Of a stretch of 64,000 bases of DNA, positions 40,501 through 47,685 are shown in pieces (the stretch's first letter is position 1; each line of letters starts with the position of its first letter). The notes under the pieces were generated by a model. That model did no database searches. It was not told where the DNA came from and saw only the letters and a program-made list of their open reading frames with translations. Location: the NCBI GenBank assembly GCA_036172665.1, contig CM069871.1, forward strand, positions 4,650,001-4,714,000. Reading direction: 5' to 3'. This DNA comes from Prosopocoilus inquinatus. Its lineage: Eukaryota; Arthropoda; Insecta; Coleoptera; Lucanidae. Made by a program: the position numbers and the translations under genes.

Positions 40501-43500
40501 AACTGAAGCCATAAGTTTTACGTTAATGACCTTCACCTACATTTGGGTTGGGTTTACATTTAATGACCTTCACCTATCTTTGGGGAGTTAGGTTGAGTTT
40601 TAATTAATATGTTTGGGTAATTTTTTTTACTTAAATAGGGGGGAGAGGCACGCAGCAAATCTTAACAAGTCACAGAAAAAGCAATCCTAACAGGGTTGTA
40701 CAAATTCCGCTGAAGGTACGTGCAACTGAGATCGGAACAGCGGCAATTGACGATTTACGCAACATACCAGCGTCAAAGCAGCCTAGATTGGACGGACGTC
40801 TAGCGAAATTTTTACAACCCTCTTGGCATCACTTCACAGAATTATTGTTTTATCAAAGCAAGGGTTTTAATTCCAACGCTACGAAACGAATTCTATTTAT
40901 TGAATGTATATCCAATTTTTAAAAAATAAAAATAAATTTGATGCTCGATTCTAAAATGTCGGTCGTCCCTACTTTATCAATTAATATGTTTAATAATCAC
41001 GGTGTGTTTAACTTGAAGGCTTCTGCGGCAGTTGTCCATTCTTTTGGATTGGCTTCCGATTGGAACGGCGTCACACTGATTTCTTCTTCTGCGGCCGACG
41101 TTTCGTTCTTAATTGGAGAGGGCTGCTGCTGCCTCAAGAATAATAATAATAATAATAATAAACGTCTTTATTGTCTGCTACATTTGTTATAAAAAACTAA
41201 TCAACAACCAAATAGAATGGTTAGCCGTCGAAACCAGCAACAACGCCAACAGCAGTGTCAGCAGCCCTGAGGAAGATCTTCTGCAATGCAGAACAAAACG
41301 TCGGCGGTAGAGGAATCAGTTCCAACCGGAAACCAATTCAAGAATCAGAGTGTGTTTTACTCATACACTTATCTCTCTCCTCTAATAAGTGAAGCAAATC
41401 CATTTTTTCTTTCTAATTAAAATGCATGTACTTTGATGAGTTAACCATTTTAGGAGCTCCAAGACATGAATAGCCGTAGACATACCGACAACTTCATCCC
41501 TTCACAAAAATCCCCCATCCCATTAAACAGATACGACGACTTCGTCGACGACCTAAGCCCAAAACTGAAACCGCGACCCAGATCACCCGAACCCCGTCTC
41601 GTAGCCAAAGCCCTCTACAATTTCGTTGGTCAATCCGCAAGGGAATTGACCTTCCGAAAAGGAGACGTAATCTACATCAGGAGGCAGGTCGATAAGAACT
41701 GGTACGAGGGTGAGCACAACGCCATGGTTGGGTTGTTCCCCGCGAATTACGTCGAAGTAAGAAATTTAAAAAAAATTACTTTTGGGTTCCCCCAATTTTT
41801 TGTTTTTTGTTTTAAGATTGTACCTTATGATGGCGTACGGACCACAGTTCGCAAGCCACACGAAGGTCAAGCAAGAGCAAAATATAATTTCATCGCGCAG
41901 ACTCACCTTGAGCTTTCGCTGGCGAAAGGTGAGCTCGTCGTCGTCACCAGGAGAGTGGATGATAATTGGTTCGAGGGAAAAATCGGGGGGAGGAAAGGGA
42001 TCTTCCCCGTTTCGTACGTGGAAGTGCTCATCGATCCCAGCGGGCCTCCTGCGGTACCCCCTCAGGCTAAACCCATCGCCGCCCCTGCCGCCCATTCGAT
42101 ACTCCTGAATGGGTCGATCGGCGGGAAGGAATCGATGGGTTCGCACAATTACATACCCCCGTTTCAAAATACCACGGATGGCGGCGCACCCAGTTATCGG
42201 GCCAAGCCCGTGCAGATGACCGGGAGCGGCACATATGGGTCTCTTCAGCGCGCGAAGAATCCCGTTAACCAAGCCCTGCATATAGATACACAGTCGGAAC
42301 CGATACCGTAAGTATCAAATTTAAATATTTGTTAAAGCTACACGTGAAGATATTTTTAATAACACGTAGGATTGAACGTTGAGAAACCTGACCCGACGTC
42401 TTTCAAAAATTTTAATTCGTTTCAGTTTGAAAATTATAAATAATTTGCTTTTAATTTTAATTGGGCATGAAAAAAAATTTTGAAATCGATTATTCACGAA
42501 CGTTTCTCTGATTTTAATTTGCATTTATAGCTTCCAGTTATTAATTAATTTTTGTGGTCTTCCTTCAGCTGATGTTGGAGCGCTTATTCCAACAAACAGT
42601 GTGATTTTTTTTTTTTTGGGGCGGAGAGGGTTGGTGTGTGGCCATGTCGTCGTAGCTTTCTTCACCCCTATGGGCGGAGTTGGTCTTCATGCGATAATTA
42701 CAGCTTAGGGTGAAAGATTTGAATTAGAAGGGGAGTATAAAAAAGTTAATCTAAGCCGCGTTAATGAAGGTGTGTTACACAAACGGTCTAATCAATAAGC
42801 AGTTGTTTCTAAAATATTTAAAAAAAATAGAAAAACTTCATAATCTCAATGTATCAAAATCATTCTTTAATTAAAAAAAAATTAAATTCATGGCGTCCTA
42901 TGTTCGTGTAGGCATCACACAAGCGACTGCGTTGATTGGGTTGCCTATACTAATGCTCCTTTTTTTCTTTTGAAAAACTTAAATTTATTATTTTTTTAAA
43001 CAAACAGGTATGTTATTGAAATTACGTGTGTTTATAAATTTTAAAAGGAAACTCAATTAACTTAATTATTATTAATTAAGGAATGTTCTCCATTGATACA
43101 AGCGAATATTAAAAACAAATGAATAAATTAATGATTTTTGTGCACGCATGATTTCTTTTCTGAAAGCAGGAAAGCTTCAAGCGTTTAAAAATTAGGATAA
43201 CAGCATATGTCAGTCAATTGTGAAAGTTTGCAAGCAAGAGAGAGAAAGAGAGCAAGCAACTGACAATTAAATGAAATCCGCAAATTCAGAAAAACAAAAG
43301 CCGATCGCCGACTTCGAAGATAATCAAAAAGAAAACCGAACGAACAAAAAGCGATCAAGTAAATTGACGCGAACAGTTCCGGCGATCCTTTTCTAATATA
43401 ACCTACAAACTTGTGAGGAGAAGCAAAGGAAAAAAATTAGTTTCCACCGAATTTGTGCAACAAAGCGAAACAAAAGATGATGTAGTCGATCTTAATCTAA

Positions 43501-46500
43501 AAAAAATCAGACGCGAAACTAAAACAAAAGACTGCAAAAGAAAACGATCGAACACGAAACCGTTTACAACGCCTGATTGAAGAAGACGAGCGAAAATTTA
43601 CTTACGAAGAAACGGAAAACAAAATTGAAACAAAAGCGTCAAACAAAAACCGGAAGACAAAAGACGGTCGACATACGAAACAAAATCAAGAGTAAAAGCG
43701 AAACAAAAGGCGATCAAATAAATTGATGCGACCAATAAGCGATCCTCTTCTAATAAAATCGAACGAGGTTTGTGAGAAAGCAAAAAGTAAATCGGCCTCC
43801 TGTCGAATTTATAAAGCAAAACAAAAGACAATCGATCTTAATTATGAAAAAGAAAAGCGACAGCGACATCCTACGATCGGTTTTTGACCTAACATTGCTT
43901 TAAGAATGAAGCCCCAAATAGGGCTGCAACAGCTCGGGGTATTCGCTGAAATCAAAAAAGATTTGCAACAAAATTTTTTGAAAAAAAAAATTAATCTCCC
44001 TTCACCAGAATTCAAAACTCTTATTGGCCCCCCATTCCTAAAAAATCAGACATGAAACAAAAACTAAAACCCGGAACAAGAAAAGACGATCGAACACGAA
44101 ACTCTATTAAAAACGAGCAAGGGGGCAACAGCAAGAAACTGAAACAAAAGACGGTCCACAATAAAAACAAAAGCAAGAAAAGAAAGGCGTCGATTTAATA
44201 ATAATAATAAATAAATAATAATAAATTTATTTTATCAGATTGTCATAGTACATACATAAAAGAGATATACATGGACAATAGATATGTCAGTTAAACAATT
44301 GAAATTAATAATTAAATTTAAATTTAAATTTACGAAACAAAATCGGAACACAAAAATCAATCGTCTGTATAGATATCTTGTCTGTGTCGTTTGATTAAAG
44401 AGCAATTACCGCCTCTAGTCTAGGCAACCATAAATACTGCCGGAGTTAATTGGTTTGCCTATGTTATGACTTTTGTTTATTAAACAAAAAGTGGGTTTCA
44501 ATTATTTACATAAAACCAACATTTTATTAATATTACTTGTTTATGGGTTTTGAAGGTACTTTAATAATTTTCTCCATAAATATTAATAAAAATCAAAAAG
44601 AATTGAAAAAATAAACATATTCAAAACTAGGCGAGTTGCCGAACTGAGGTTAATTGGGAAAGCTCGTCAAAGTATAGTTTTGACAGATTCATTTGATGTC
44701 CACTTTTTTTTATTTTCTTCGTTTCGTTCTATTTCGGAAAAGCTGCACTTCTTTATTTTTTCAGATTTGCAGGGTGAATTTTGTTTTCGATATTTACAAA
44801 TTTGCAATGCAAAAAAAATCTTTAATCGTGTGCGTAATTAGGGGTAATTTTCCAATTTCCGTGGGCCCGATTTTTTTAATTTCTTTTCTTTCGATTGCCA
44901 ACGCTGACTTTCTTGAAACACAGAATTTAAATTAAATTAATAAAATAAAAATATTTTTTTTTTAGTAATTTGATTGCTAAAAAAAACTAACATCGTGAAG
45001 TTATATCTTTAATCGCGACATTAAATTCAAACTGAGGAATCTGACTGACTTAAAATAGAAATTAAACAATTAAATAAACAATCTTCCAACGAGGAACACG
45101 TTGCATGTAATTAGGTCAGCATTCGAAAGACCCGGAACAATGTCTTTTCTTCTACGGTCCCGCTCTACTTAAGCACTTTGCACCACTCTAACTTGCAAAA
45201 AGCGGAGAAAATTGGATGTCGCATTTGCTACGCAAAACAAATCCTTAATCGTGTGCATAATTGGGGGTAATATTGTGTATTTTAACGTTTAAGAATATAC
45301 TTTAATCGCAACTTCGAATTTTTATAAAACATTGCTTCTCTACACGTACTGAATGTTCGATCCTTTACATTATTATTTGATGACGAAGAATATTAATTTT
45401 ACTTCAGAGTGGATTCTACGAATCTGCAAAAACCAAACACATTAATTCTATTCGTATCGTTGTAAGGACTCGGAAGAAAGTTTTTTGTTTTACGGTCCCG
45501 CTCTACATAAGCACTTTGCACCACTCTGACTTGCAAAAAGCGAAGGAAAATCGGATGTCGCATTTGCTATGCAAAAAAAATTCTTAATCGCGTGCATAAT
45601 TAGGGATAATATTATGCGTTTTAATACGCTTAAGAATATAATTTAATCGCATTTAATCGAATTTTTATAAAACATTGCTTCTCTACACGTACTGAATGTT
45701 CGATCCTTTACATTATTATTTGATGAGGAAGAATATTAATTTTACTTCAGTGTGAATTCTACAAATCTGCAAAAAACAAACACATTAATTCTATTCGTAT
45801 CGTTCTTTAGCTTGAGAGATTTAATTGTCAAAACTGCATCACTAATCAAAATTAAAAATTATCTTTTATTTTATTTTTCTCGTAGTTTCTGTTGCATTAG
45901 TTTCGTAGTTACATTAAGTTACGAGTTGAGTTCTACTTTCTTTCAATGTCTGTTTTTGTAATTGTCCTGCTGTATGGCATTCCTTAAAAGAAACAATTTT
46001 TTTTAGTAACGTTTTTGGATACCAGATACCAGAAGCAGTGCTGCCAATTCATCAAAATTTCGAAATTCATGCCTTTTTCAGAGAAAAAAAATCGAATTTT
46101 GACGTTGGTTTTGTCTTTCGAACGTAACGCGATGGTCACTTGTTTACGGATTAAAGTTTTTTTTAAAAATTCCGTCCATTTTTGAATTTTTTCTTGCGAT
46201 CTTCATTTGTTTTCTGCCATTATTGTTTGAAAGAACTAGCTTTAAATTAATGTTTTGTTTTTCTATTTGGTTGTTATTTGTTTATCTCTTGAAATTATTT
46301 CTTTTCCTTTCCTAAATATTACGATAGTCATTTGTTTTTCTTTGTCGTTTCCCGTCGCGAAATTTACCATCGTCATTTGTTTTCCTTTTTTCGTTCTGAA
46401 ATTAATAACACAACATTTTTTTCGCACTTCGTTTTCCTTTACGAATAATTACAGTCATCATTTTTCTTTCTTTTTCCAGATTTCTTCAGAAATGTTCATA

Positions 46501-47685
46501 CAGTAAAGTAAATAACTTTTACGAAAGTGGTTTGTCTTTGTTTGCTGTTTTCTTTTTTTGTGAGATTCATATTATGATTAGCCTTGAATGTTTGTTATTA
46601 TTATTATTATATTTTTAATTTCAAATCTACAATTCGTTTTGAGTTCACTTTCTCTGTATGTACGAACGTCATTTGTTCTTTTTTTTTCTTTTGTTTTGAA
46701 TTTTTGTATCTTTTTTTTCTTTGCCAAGAACTTTTTCGTTTTCCTTTTAAATTGCTTACAATTTATCAGAAATCAGGTGACCAAAATTTCTTTGGATATT
46801 TTAATTTTTTCACCCCGACCGTGTTTGCGGGTCATTAAAAATGTTTATCCTTGTCTTTCTTTTTGTTTCTGTCCTACTCTTGCAAAATGTAGCGATTATC
46901 TTTTTTTGTTTTCCCATTTTCTTTGATTAATTTGTTCGTTCAGAATCAGAACTTTGCCAATATTTGGTTTAACTAGAGAGCCTTTTCCATTTTTCTGGGC
47001 TTGACATATAATCACCAACTCTAAGAAATTTCCAAAACTCCAAAACAAAGAGTATAGGGTATTTGTGCCTTCCAAAATTTTAACAAGAAATTAATTAATT
47101 ATTCTCGAATTTTCTTTGAATATGTATGTTCCTTTCGATACTGCGTTATTGTAATTAGCAATTTCTCAAATTTAATTTCGATTCTTATTGGCATGACATG
47201 TGTAGAGGGGTATCGCGATCAGCGATTACTCTACATCCCGTCAGGGTCTAAATGTACGGCGGTGAATCGCCTTGAGTGGGATGGGACAGTAACGCGCTCT
47301 TAAATTATTTCTAAGAGACTGTGTTTATTAATCATTTAAAATGACAACAATGCTATTTTTGCCTAGTGGAACTGAGCTGATGAGGTCCTTATCGCTGATG
47401 AAACACGTGTTCGCATTTAGAAAAGTGTTCAGCCAGTGGTGATGAGAGGAACTGATTTGTGTTTTATTTTTTTTTTCGTCGGCATCCTCGTTTTGCAATT
47501 TTTTTCTTTTTTCCAGATACCGAGCACTTTACAAGTACAAACCACAGAACGACGACGAATTAGAACTCCTGGAAGGTGACACCGTGTACGTTTTGGAGAA
47601 ATGCGACGACGGTTGGTTCGTCGGCTCCAGTGACAGAACCGGAGCTTTCGGTACTTTCCCCGGCAATTACGTCGAGCGCATATAG
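4357..47685 (+). CDS. CAP: CAP/Sorbs adaptor (Cbl-associated protein; vinexin/ponsin family), 5'-partial
   Basis: Twelve phase-compatible exons join to one reading frame: 4357-4528, 4759-4876, 5160-5192, 7462-7527, 7963-8012, 8069-8241, 8630-13522, 13754-13813, 38323-38483, 41454-41756, 41817-42307 and 47517-47685 (stop TAG). They sum to about 2,229 residues, with the N-terminus missing. Domain order is SoHo, a long disordered region, a conserved linker and three C-terminal SH3 domains, as in the Sorbs family. Family knowledge: these adaptors bind vinculin and other cytoskeletal partners through the SH3s and work at integrin adhesions, muscle attachments and chordotonal organs; vertebrate CAP also links Cbl to flotillin through SoHo. 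Almost every exon is short, so single-ORF scans miss the gene. Poly(A) candidates (AATAAA) lie at 47887-47892 and 48299-48304. The gene assignment is firm; isoform usage is inferred. Confidence 0.93.
4759..5192 (+). CDS. CAP: CAP exons: SoHo domain core (118-nt exon plus 33-nt microexon)
   Basis: Exon 4759-4876 (acceptor TTTGCTTTAG, donor GAA|GTAAGC) encodes the sorbin-homology signature, including [19 protein letters not shown] and ISEKEAKE. It ends in phase 0 and is followed by a 33-nt microexon, 5160-5192 (acceptor TTCTTTTAG, donor GGG|GTAGGA), encoding [11 protein letters not shown], which completes the SoHo core. In vertebrate CAP this domain binds flotillin at lipid rafts (family knowledge). 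The microexon has no detectable ORF signal alone and is supported by phase and by the strong SoHo match. Confidence 0.92.
6994..7121. mobile_element. ~125-bp MITE in CAP intron
   Basis: The left arm (ATGCCCAATTTCTTCACCTC then CTGATAAATTTATCTGCC) and right arm (GCAGATAAATTTATCAAG then AGGTGAAGAAATCAGGCAT) form a long near-perfect inverted repeat around an AT-rich centre. There is no coding capacity. The target duplication is unclear. Confidence 0.7.
7462..7527 (+). CDS. CAP: CAP exon: short SoHo-extension exon (22 codons)
   Basis: A 66-nt block lies between GGTGTGGTGCAG and the donor AGAAGC|GTAAGA. It reads in phase 0 from [12 protein letters not shown] to SRAITRS. Joined after [11 protein letters not shown] it gives a continuous acidic/aromatic segment. 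The length is a multiple of three and both borders are phase 0, so it can be skipped without frame change. The pyrimidine tract before the acceptor is weak, which also suggests optional use. Base composition is richer in GC than the flanking intron. It lies out of frame with the longer open frames around it. Confidence 0.72.
7963..8241 (+). CDS. CAP: CAP exons: post-SoHo conserved segment (50-nt and 173-nt exons, 56-nt intron)
   Basis: Exon 7963-8012 (acceptor CTTCTGTTTTAG, donor CA|GTGAGT) encodes [17 protein letters not shown]. After a 56-nt intron (8013-8068), exon 8069-8241 continues with [18 protein letters not shown], a hallmark Sorbs segment, and ends [17 protein letters not shown] before donor AAAG|GTGAGT. 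A single open frame spans both exons and the intron, but in the wrong frame for the first exon; only the spliced reading gives both conserved blocks. The last exon leaves one base (phase 1), matching the giant exon and also exon 13754. Confidence 0.9.
8242..8629. other. CAP intron
   Basis: This 388-bp intron lies between donor GGTGAGTCAT and acceptor GTTTCGCAG. I see nothing else in it. Confidence 0.85.
8630..13545 (+). CDS. CAP: CAP giant exon: arthropod-type disordered Ser/Arg/Pro-rich region
   Basis: The exon opens after GTTTCGCAG at 8630, not at the first ATG (8791): the frame continues upstream as [19 protein letters not shown], phase-matched to the previous exon. It probably ends at donor 13522|GTGTTG; reading on gives eight more codons and a stop at 13543-13545, an alternative end without SH3 domains. 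Spliced length is 4,893 nt (1,631 codons), phase 1 at both ends, so it can be skipped cleanly. The protein is low-complexity and basic, with repeated SRSASP motifs and three copies of an F-x-ET(S/T)RPVSP motif (10381, 10489, 10771), a Pro-rich stretch near 8791-8840, a charged probably helical part at 11085-11460, and a more conserved-looking C-terminal part at 12940-13520. Antisense frames over this exon are shadows. Confidence 0.9.
13754..13813 (+). CDS. CAP: CAP exon: 60-nt proline-rich linker exon
   Basis: The acceptor is GGCGTTATTTAG and the donor ACAG|GTAAAC. In the phase required by the previous exon it reads [20 protein letters not shown]. The HGLR core repeats the end of exon 8069-8241 ([13 protein letters not shown]), pointing to an old exon duplication. 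Both ends are phase 1 and the length is a multiple of three, so inclusion is optional. PIPPP is a plausible SH3 or EVH1-type ligand (inference). Confidence 0.8.
13814..15140. other. CAP intron start; poly(A) candidate and degenerate AATTCAAATGAACC repeats
   Basis: An AATAAA at 14019-14024 could terminate the isoform that ends at the stop in the giant exon. From about 14430 to 14990 a degenerate repeat built on ATTCAAATGAACCAATTTTCATTT recurs roughly every 100 bp, some copies inverted. No coding exon was seen. Confidence 0.5.
15143..17371. repeat. Duplicated flank - T-rich satellite - duplicated flank
   Basis: About 15143-15605 and 16987-17371 are diverged direct copies of one sequence: both contain GAAGCAAT..ACTGAAT, then GGTTTGA, TATACAGGGTGATTCATA, CAACTGTTTA-like text and a GATGTAAC...ACGTTTT block. 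Between them (15610-16900) lies a T-rich array built on AATCAATTGATCG..CTTTTGTTTTTT with ATCGATTTCATTT. The same satellite family fills 19456-22387. No coding exon was seen; the small open frames here are Phe/Leu artefacts of poly-T. Confidence 0.7.
17108..18197. mobile_element. Composite Tc1/mariner-type element with TACAGGGTGATTCA terminal repeats
   Basis: The left end TACAGGGTGATTCATAATAAGT and the right end ACTTACTTTGAATCACCCTGTA are inverted. TA at both outer edges fits a TA target site. The 1,090-bp interior holds internal duplications (17330-17500 resembles 17820-18000) and a captured protease first-exon fragment. Further copies of the same end lie at 15294 and 49801, with an opposing end at 52049. 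No transposase was seen. Confidence 0.6.
17566..17835 (+). pseudogene. Copy of the protease A first-exon region (fragment)
   Basis: This segment matches 52046-52340 from GAGAATGCGAGCTTC through TCCGTCAGATTGAT and CTCAGTATC to the signal-peptide coding bases. Conceptual translation here has NYSIAF followed by [12 protein letters not shown]; at protease A the same places read NYSIAF and IILLVFGVAIIT. The similarity also extends about 75 bp upstream in both places through a TACAGGG-type transposon end. The ATG that starts protease A and the following exons are absent. It is a gene fragment, either copied from the protease locus or shared through a mobile element. Confidence 0.6.
18198..19304. 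other. CAP intron; nothing recognised
   Basis: AT-rich unique-looking sequence. I see no exon, RNA gene or clear repeat. Confidence 0.5.
19305..22545. repeat. Large T-rich satellite block with duplicated borders
   Basis: Borders 19305-19455 and 22388-22545 are direct copies: both read TTGCAC...TTTTCTGCT, TTTGACCTCAT, AAAAAAGTCGCGTC and TACATACAGGGTGTT. Between them are tandem units of about 505 bp (for example 19785-20290 and 20294-20800, nearly identical for over 400 bp, with more diverged copies after 21020 and 21750). Units are built from AATATAATCAGTTGATCGGC, TTTCAATCGGTTTCATTTAT and ATTCCGCAT elements separated by poly-T. Confidence 0.8.
22479..24106. mobile_element. 1.63-kb foldback element with ~250-bp terminal inverted repeats
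   Basis: The left end TACAGGGTGTTCCACTTTAA and right end TTAAGTGAAACACCCCGTA are inverted. The symmetry continues for about 250 bp, including TTAGTTTGGTGTATACAGAG on the left and its complement near 23975-24000. A second inverted pair lies inside (22979-23095 and 23231-23360). A truncated left end of the same element sits at 19391-19455. TA edges suggest a Tc1/mariner-type mechanism. No transposase frame was recognised. Confidence 0.65.
22834..22961. mobile_element. 128-bp MITE with TTAA flanks (copy 1 of family)
   Basis: The ends GGCCCGGTTTTTCAATCAC and GTGATTGAAAAAGCGGCCC are inverted, with TTAA directly on both sides (22830-22833 and 22962-22965). It is nested in the 22.5-24.1 kb foldback element, so it inserted later. 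Related elements lie at 28563-28686 and 50121-50257. Confidence 0.75.
24107..24470. promoter_or_regulatory. Possible internal CAP promoter region with GATA motifs
   Basis: The 230 bp before the candidate first exon at 24579 contain GATAAG (24346-24351), GATAAC, GGATAAA and AGATAGATAAA, plus a short GATACT repeat. Several WGATAR-type motifs in front of a candidate first exon suggest an internal promoter. No TATA box was seen. The support is circumstantial. Confidence 0.3.
24579..24696 (+). CDS. CAP: Candidate alternative CAP first exon (internal promoter)
   Basis: A 41-codon open frame starts at 24579 (context GCAATGG; in-frame stop 24546-24548 upstream) and ends at TAG 24702. It reads [15 protein letters not shown] and later [13 protein letters not shown], and is clearly richer in GC than the surrounding intron. 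If donor ACA|GTCAGT at 24696 is used, the exon ends in phase 1, exactly what exon 38323-38483 needs; the junction reads PIPY-K-SPRKYV. This would give an isoform of about 410 residues with only the linker and three SH3 domains, comparable to short vinexin forms. A nine-codon upstream ORF begins at 24545. GTCAGT is a weak donor, and no similarity to a known first exon is claimed. Confidence 0.45.
24851..25083. mobile_element. 233-bp TA-flanked MITE
   Basis: The left end TACAATTGCGACCCTGGAAA then ACTGGTACACT, and the right end AGTGTACCAGTTTTCAAAGA then CCGCAACTGTA, are inverted over about 33 bp with TA at both edges. There is no coding capacity. A Tc1/mariner-like non-autonomous element is likely. 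Confidence 0.7.
25084..28562. other. CAP intron; no exon recognised
   Basis: Apart from the 21-bp tandem repeat this is AT-rich intron. A piece near 26640-26690 (GACGTTTCGCCGTGAGG, then TTCATCAAAACAC) resembles the tail of dispersed retroelement-like repeats also hinted at near 41280 and 55790. A T-arm-like GGGTTCGAGTTCC on the - strand near 27260-27310 does not fold into a tRNA. Confidence 0.4.
26203..26325. repeat. Tandem 21-bp repeat, six units
   Basis: Unit AAACATTTTCCTTCATTTTG/C is repeated head to tail with few changes. The period is a multiple of three, so it produces an artefactual repetitive open frame. Confidence 0.85.
28563..28686. mobile_element. 124-bp MITE with TTAA flanks (copy 2 of family)
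   Basis: The ends GACCGCTTTCATAATCAGAC and GTCCGATTATGAAAATGGCCG are inverted, flanked by TTAA at 28559-28562 and 28687-28690. The interior also has inverted AAAGTTACTTTAA blocks. The end sequence resembles the elements at 22834 and 50121. Confidence 0.7.
29226..30413. repeat. 1.1-kb dispersed direct repeat, copy 1
   Basis: Near-identical to 34635-35801, both in + orientation, from AAGCTTCAGCACATGA through GGAACCCTGATTTATTAA. Internally it carries diverged subrepeats ending with a short GGTTGCCTA..AAGGCT text, each preceded by ACTG/ACTTACTGCTGA. Weaker relatives lie at 42880-43000 and 44395-44700. No coding capacity. Confidence 0.8.
30414..34634. other. CAP intron; no exon recognised
   Basis: AT-rich intron. 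Two patches are less AT-rich (31480-31720 and 32100-32330) and could be regulatory, but no splice-compatible coding exon was found. A (TCA/TCT)n stretch at about 30970-31010 produces an acidic antisense frame that is not a gene. Confidence 0.4.
34635..35801. repeat. 1.1-kb dispersed direct repeat, copy 2
   Basis: Second copy of 29226-30413, 5.4 kb downstream in the same intron. Differences are scattered substitutions and small indels; one deletion removes AACTGTGAAAGTATG-like text near 35385. Both ends stop within a few bases of copy 1. Confidence 0.8.
35802..38322. other. CAP intron before exon 38323
   Basis: No coding exon was recognised. A compositionally distinct patch at 37980-38140 contains GGGGGCGCGAGCG and TTCATGATGAATGACGTC and may be regulatory. 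Its function is unknown. Confidence 0.4.
38323..38483 (+). CDS. CAP: CAP exon: conserved pre-SH3 linker
   Basis: The acceptor is GCGTTTTTCAG and the donor CTTCAG|GTTAGC. In the frame set by phase 1 it reads [11 protein letters not shown], then [16 protein letters not shown], then [27 protein letters not shown]. The HYRTPVR and [11 protein letters not shown] blocks are conserved across the Sorbs family. The end is phase 0. The open frame upstream of the acceptor is intronic low-complexity DNA. Confidence 0.92.
38664..38935. repeat. Minisatellite, ~44-bp unit with TGACCTTCAC core
   Basis: About six units of the form ACATTTAATGACCTTCAC then TACATTTGGGTTGGATTA. The reverse complement of the core contains TGAAGGTCA, a nuclear-receptor type half-site (AGGTCA). 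Two further units lie at 40522-40597, on the other side of the GATGGCG array. Confidence 0.85.
38940..40470 (+). repeat. Array of 12 AGATGGCGCTG motifs spaced ~160 bp
   Basis: The motif AGATGGCGCTG or a one- to three-base variant occurs at 38977, 39169, 39329, 39484, 39656, 39811, 39950, 40117, 40284, 40342, 40430 and 40452, always on the + strand. The first nine are 139-192 bp apart. Between them other text recurs in degenerate form (TTGAATTTCGCGCTTAAAA; alternating CTCTGAAAAGTTAATCTAG and GGCACAG leaders). The core resembles the CTCF core AGRKGGCGC and also contains GATGGC, the complement of a YY1/Pho GCCAT site. The short open frames here are by-products. Confidence 0.8.
40522..40597. repeat. 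Two more units of the TGACCTTCAC minisatellite
   Basis: Same unit as 38664-38935, placed directly after the GATGGCG array, so the array is bracketed by one minisatellite family. Confidence 0.8.
40598..41453. other. CAP intron with dispersed-repeat remnant
   Basis: No exon was found. The stretch 40950-41340 is GC-richer and ends CCTGAGGAAGATC...CAAAACGTCGGCGG, a style of text common at ends of dispersed insect repeats. (AAT)n at 41140-41162. Confidence 0.4.
41454..42307 (+). CDS. CAP: CAP exons: SH3-1 and SH3-2 (split by a 60-nt intron)
   Basis: Exon 41454-41756 (acceptor CCATTTTAG, donor GTCGAA|GTAAGA) starts [30 protein letters not shown], then SH3-1 from [10 protein letters not shown] to FPANYVE with the DKNWYEG tryptophan. 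Exon 41817-42307 (acceptor TTGTTTTAAG, donor ATACC|GTAAGT) carries SH3-2 from [10 protein letters not shown] to FPVSYVE, with DDNWFEG, and then an Ala/Pro/Gly-rich linker. The 60-nt intron 41757-41816 is in frame and has no stop, so one open frame runs through; its hydrophobic Phe-rich translation, the good splice sites and its position exactly at the end of SH3-1 argue for removal. In this family the first two SH3 domains bind vinculin. Confidence 0.93.
43240..44170 (-). repeat. A-rich array, inverted relative of the T-rich satellite
   Basis: Blocks such as AAACAAAAGCCGATCG, AAACAAAAAGCGATCAAG and AAACAAAAGGCGATCAAATA are the complement of the CGATC..CTTTTGTTT units at 15.6-22.4 kb. It is the same family in the opposite orientation, more diverged. 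Confidence 0.65.
45128..45808. repeat. Tandem duplication, 338-bp unit
   Basis: Two units are offset by 338 bp: TACGGTCCCGCTCTAC at 45154 and 45491, CACTTTGCACCACTCT, TGCTTCTCTACACGTACTG and TTCTATTCGTATCGTT occur in both at the same spacing. A partial third copy of the middle (CTTTAATCGTGTGCGTAATT) is near 44820. No coding capacity. Confidence 0.85.
47517..47685 (+). CDS. CAP: CAP last exon: SH3-3 and stop
   Basis: The acceptor is TTTTTTCCAG. One base completes the split Pro codon left by exon 42307. The exon then reads [47 protein letters not shown] and TAG. It is a complete SH3 with the ALYxY, acidic RT loop, W of GWFVG and FPGNYV motifs, ending right after the fold, as in other Sorbs proteins. 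Confidence 0.95.

Larger units (their letters stand above)
42308..47516. other. Last CAP intron (5.2 kb), repeat-rich
   Basis: No coding exon was recognised. It holds relatives of the 1.1-kb repeat (42880-43000, 44395-44700), an A-rich array (43240-44170), a 338-bp tandem duplication (45128-45808), a T-rich stretch (46200-46930) and a dispersed-repeat-like patch at 47190-47300. Confidence 0.6.

Noticed and set aside
41466..42311. A single 281-codon open frame as an intronless two-SH3 gene
   Set aside because: It runs through a 60-nt intron with good splice sites and is phase-linked to CAP exons on both sides; the stop at 42309 lies in the next intron.
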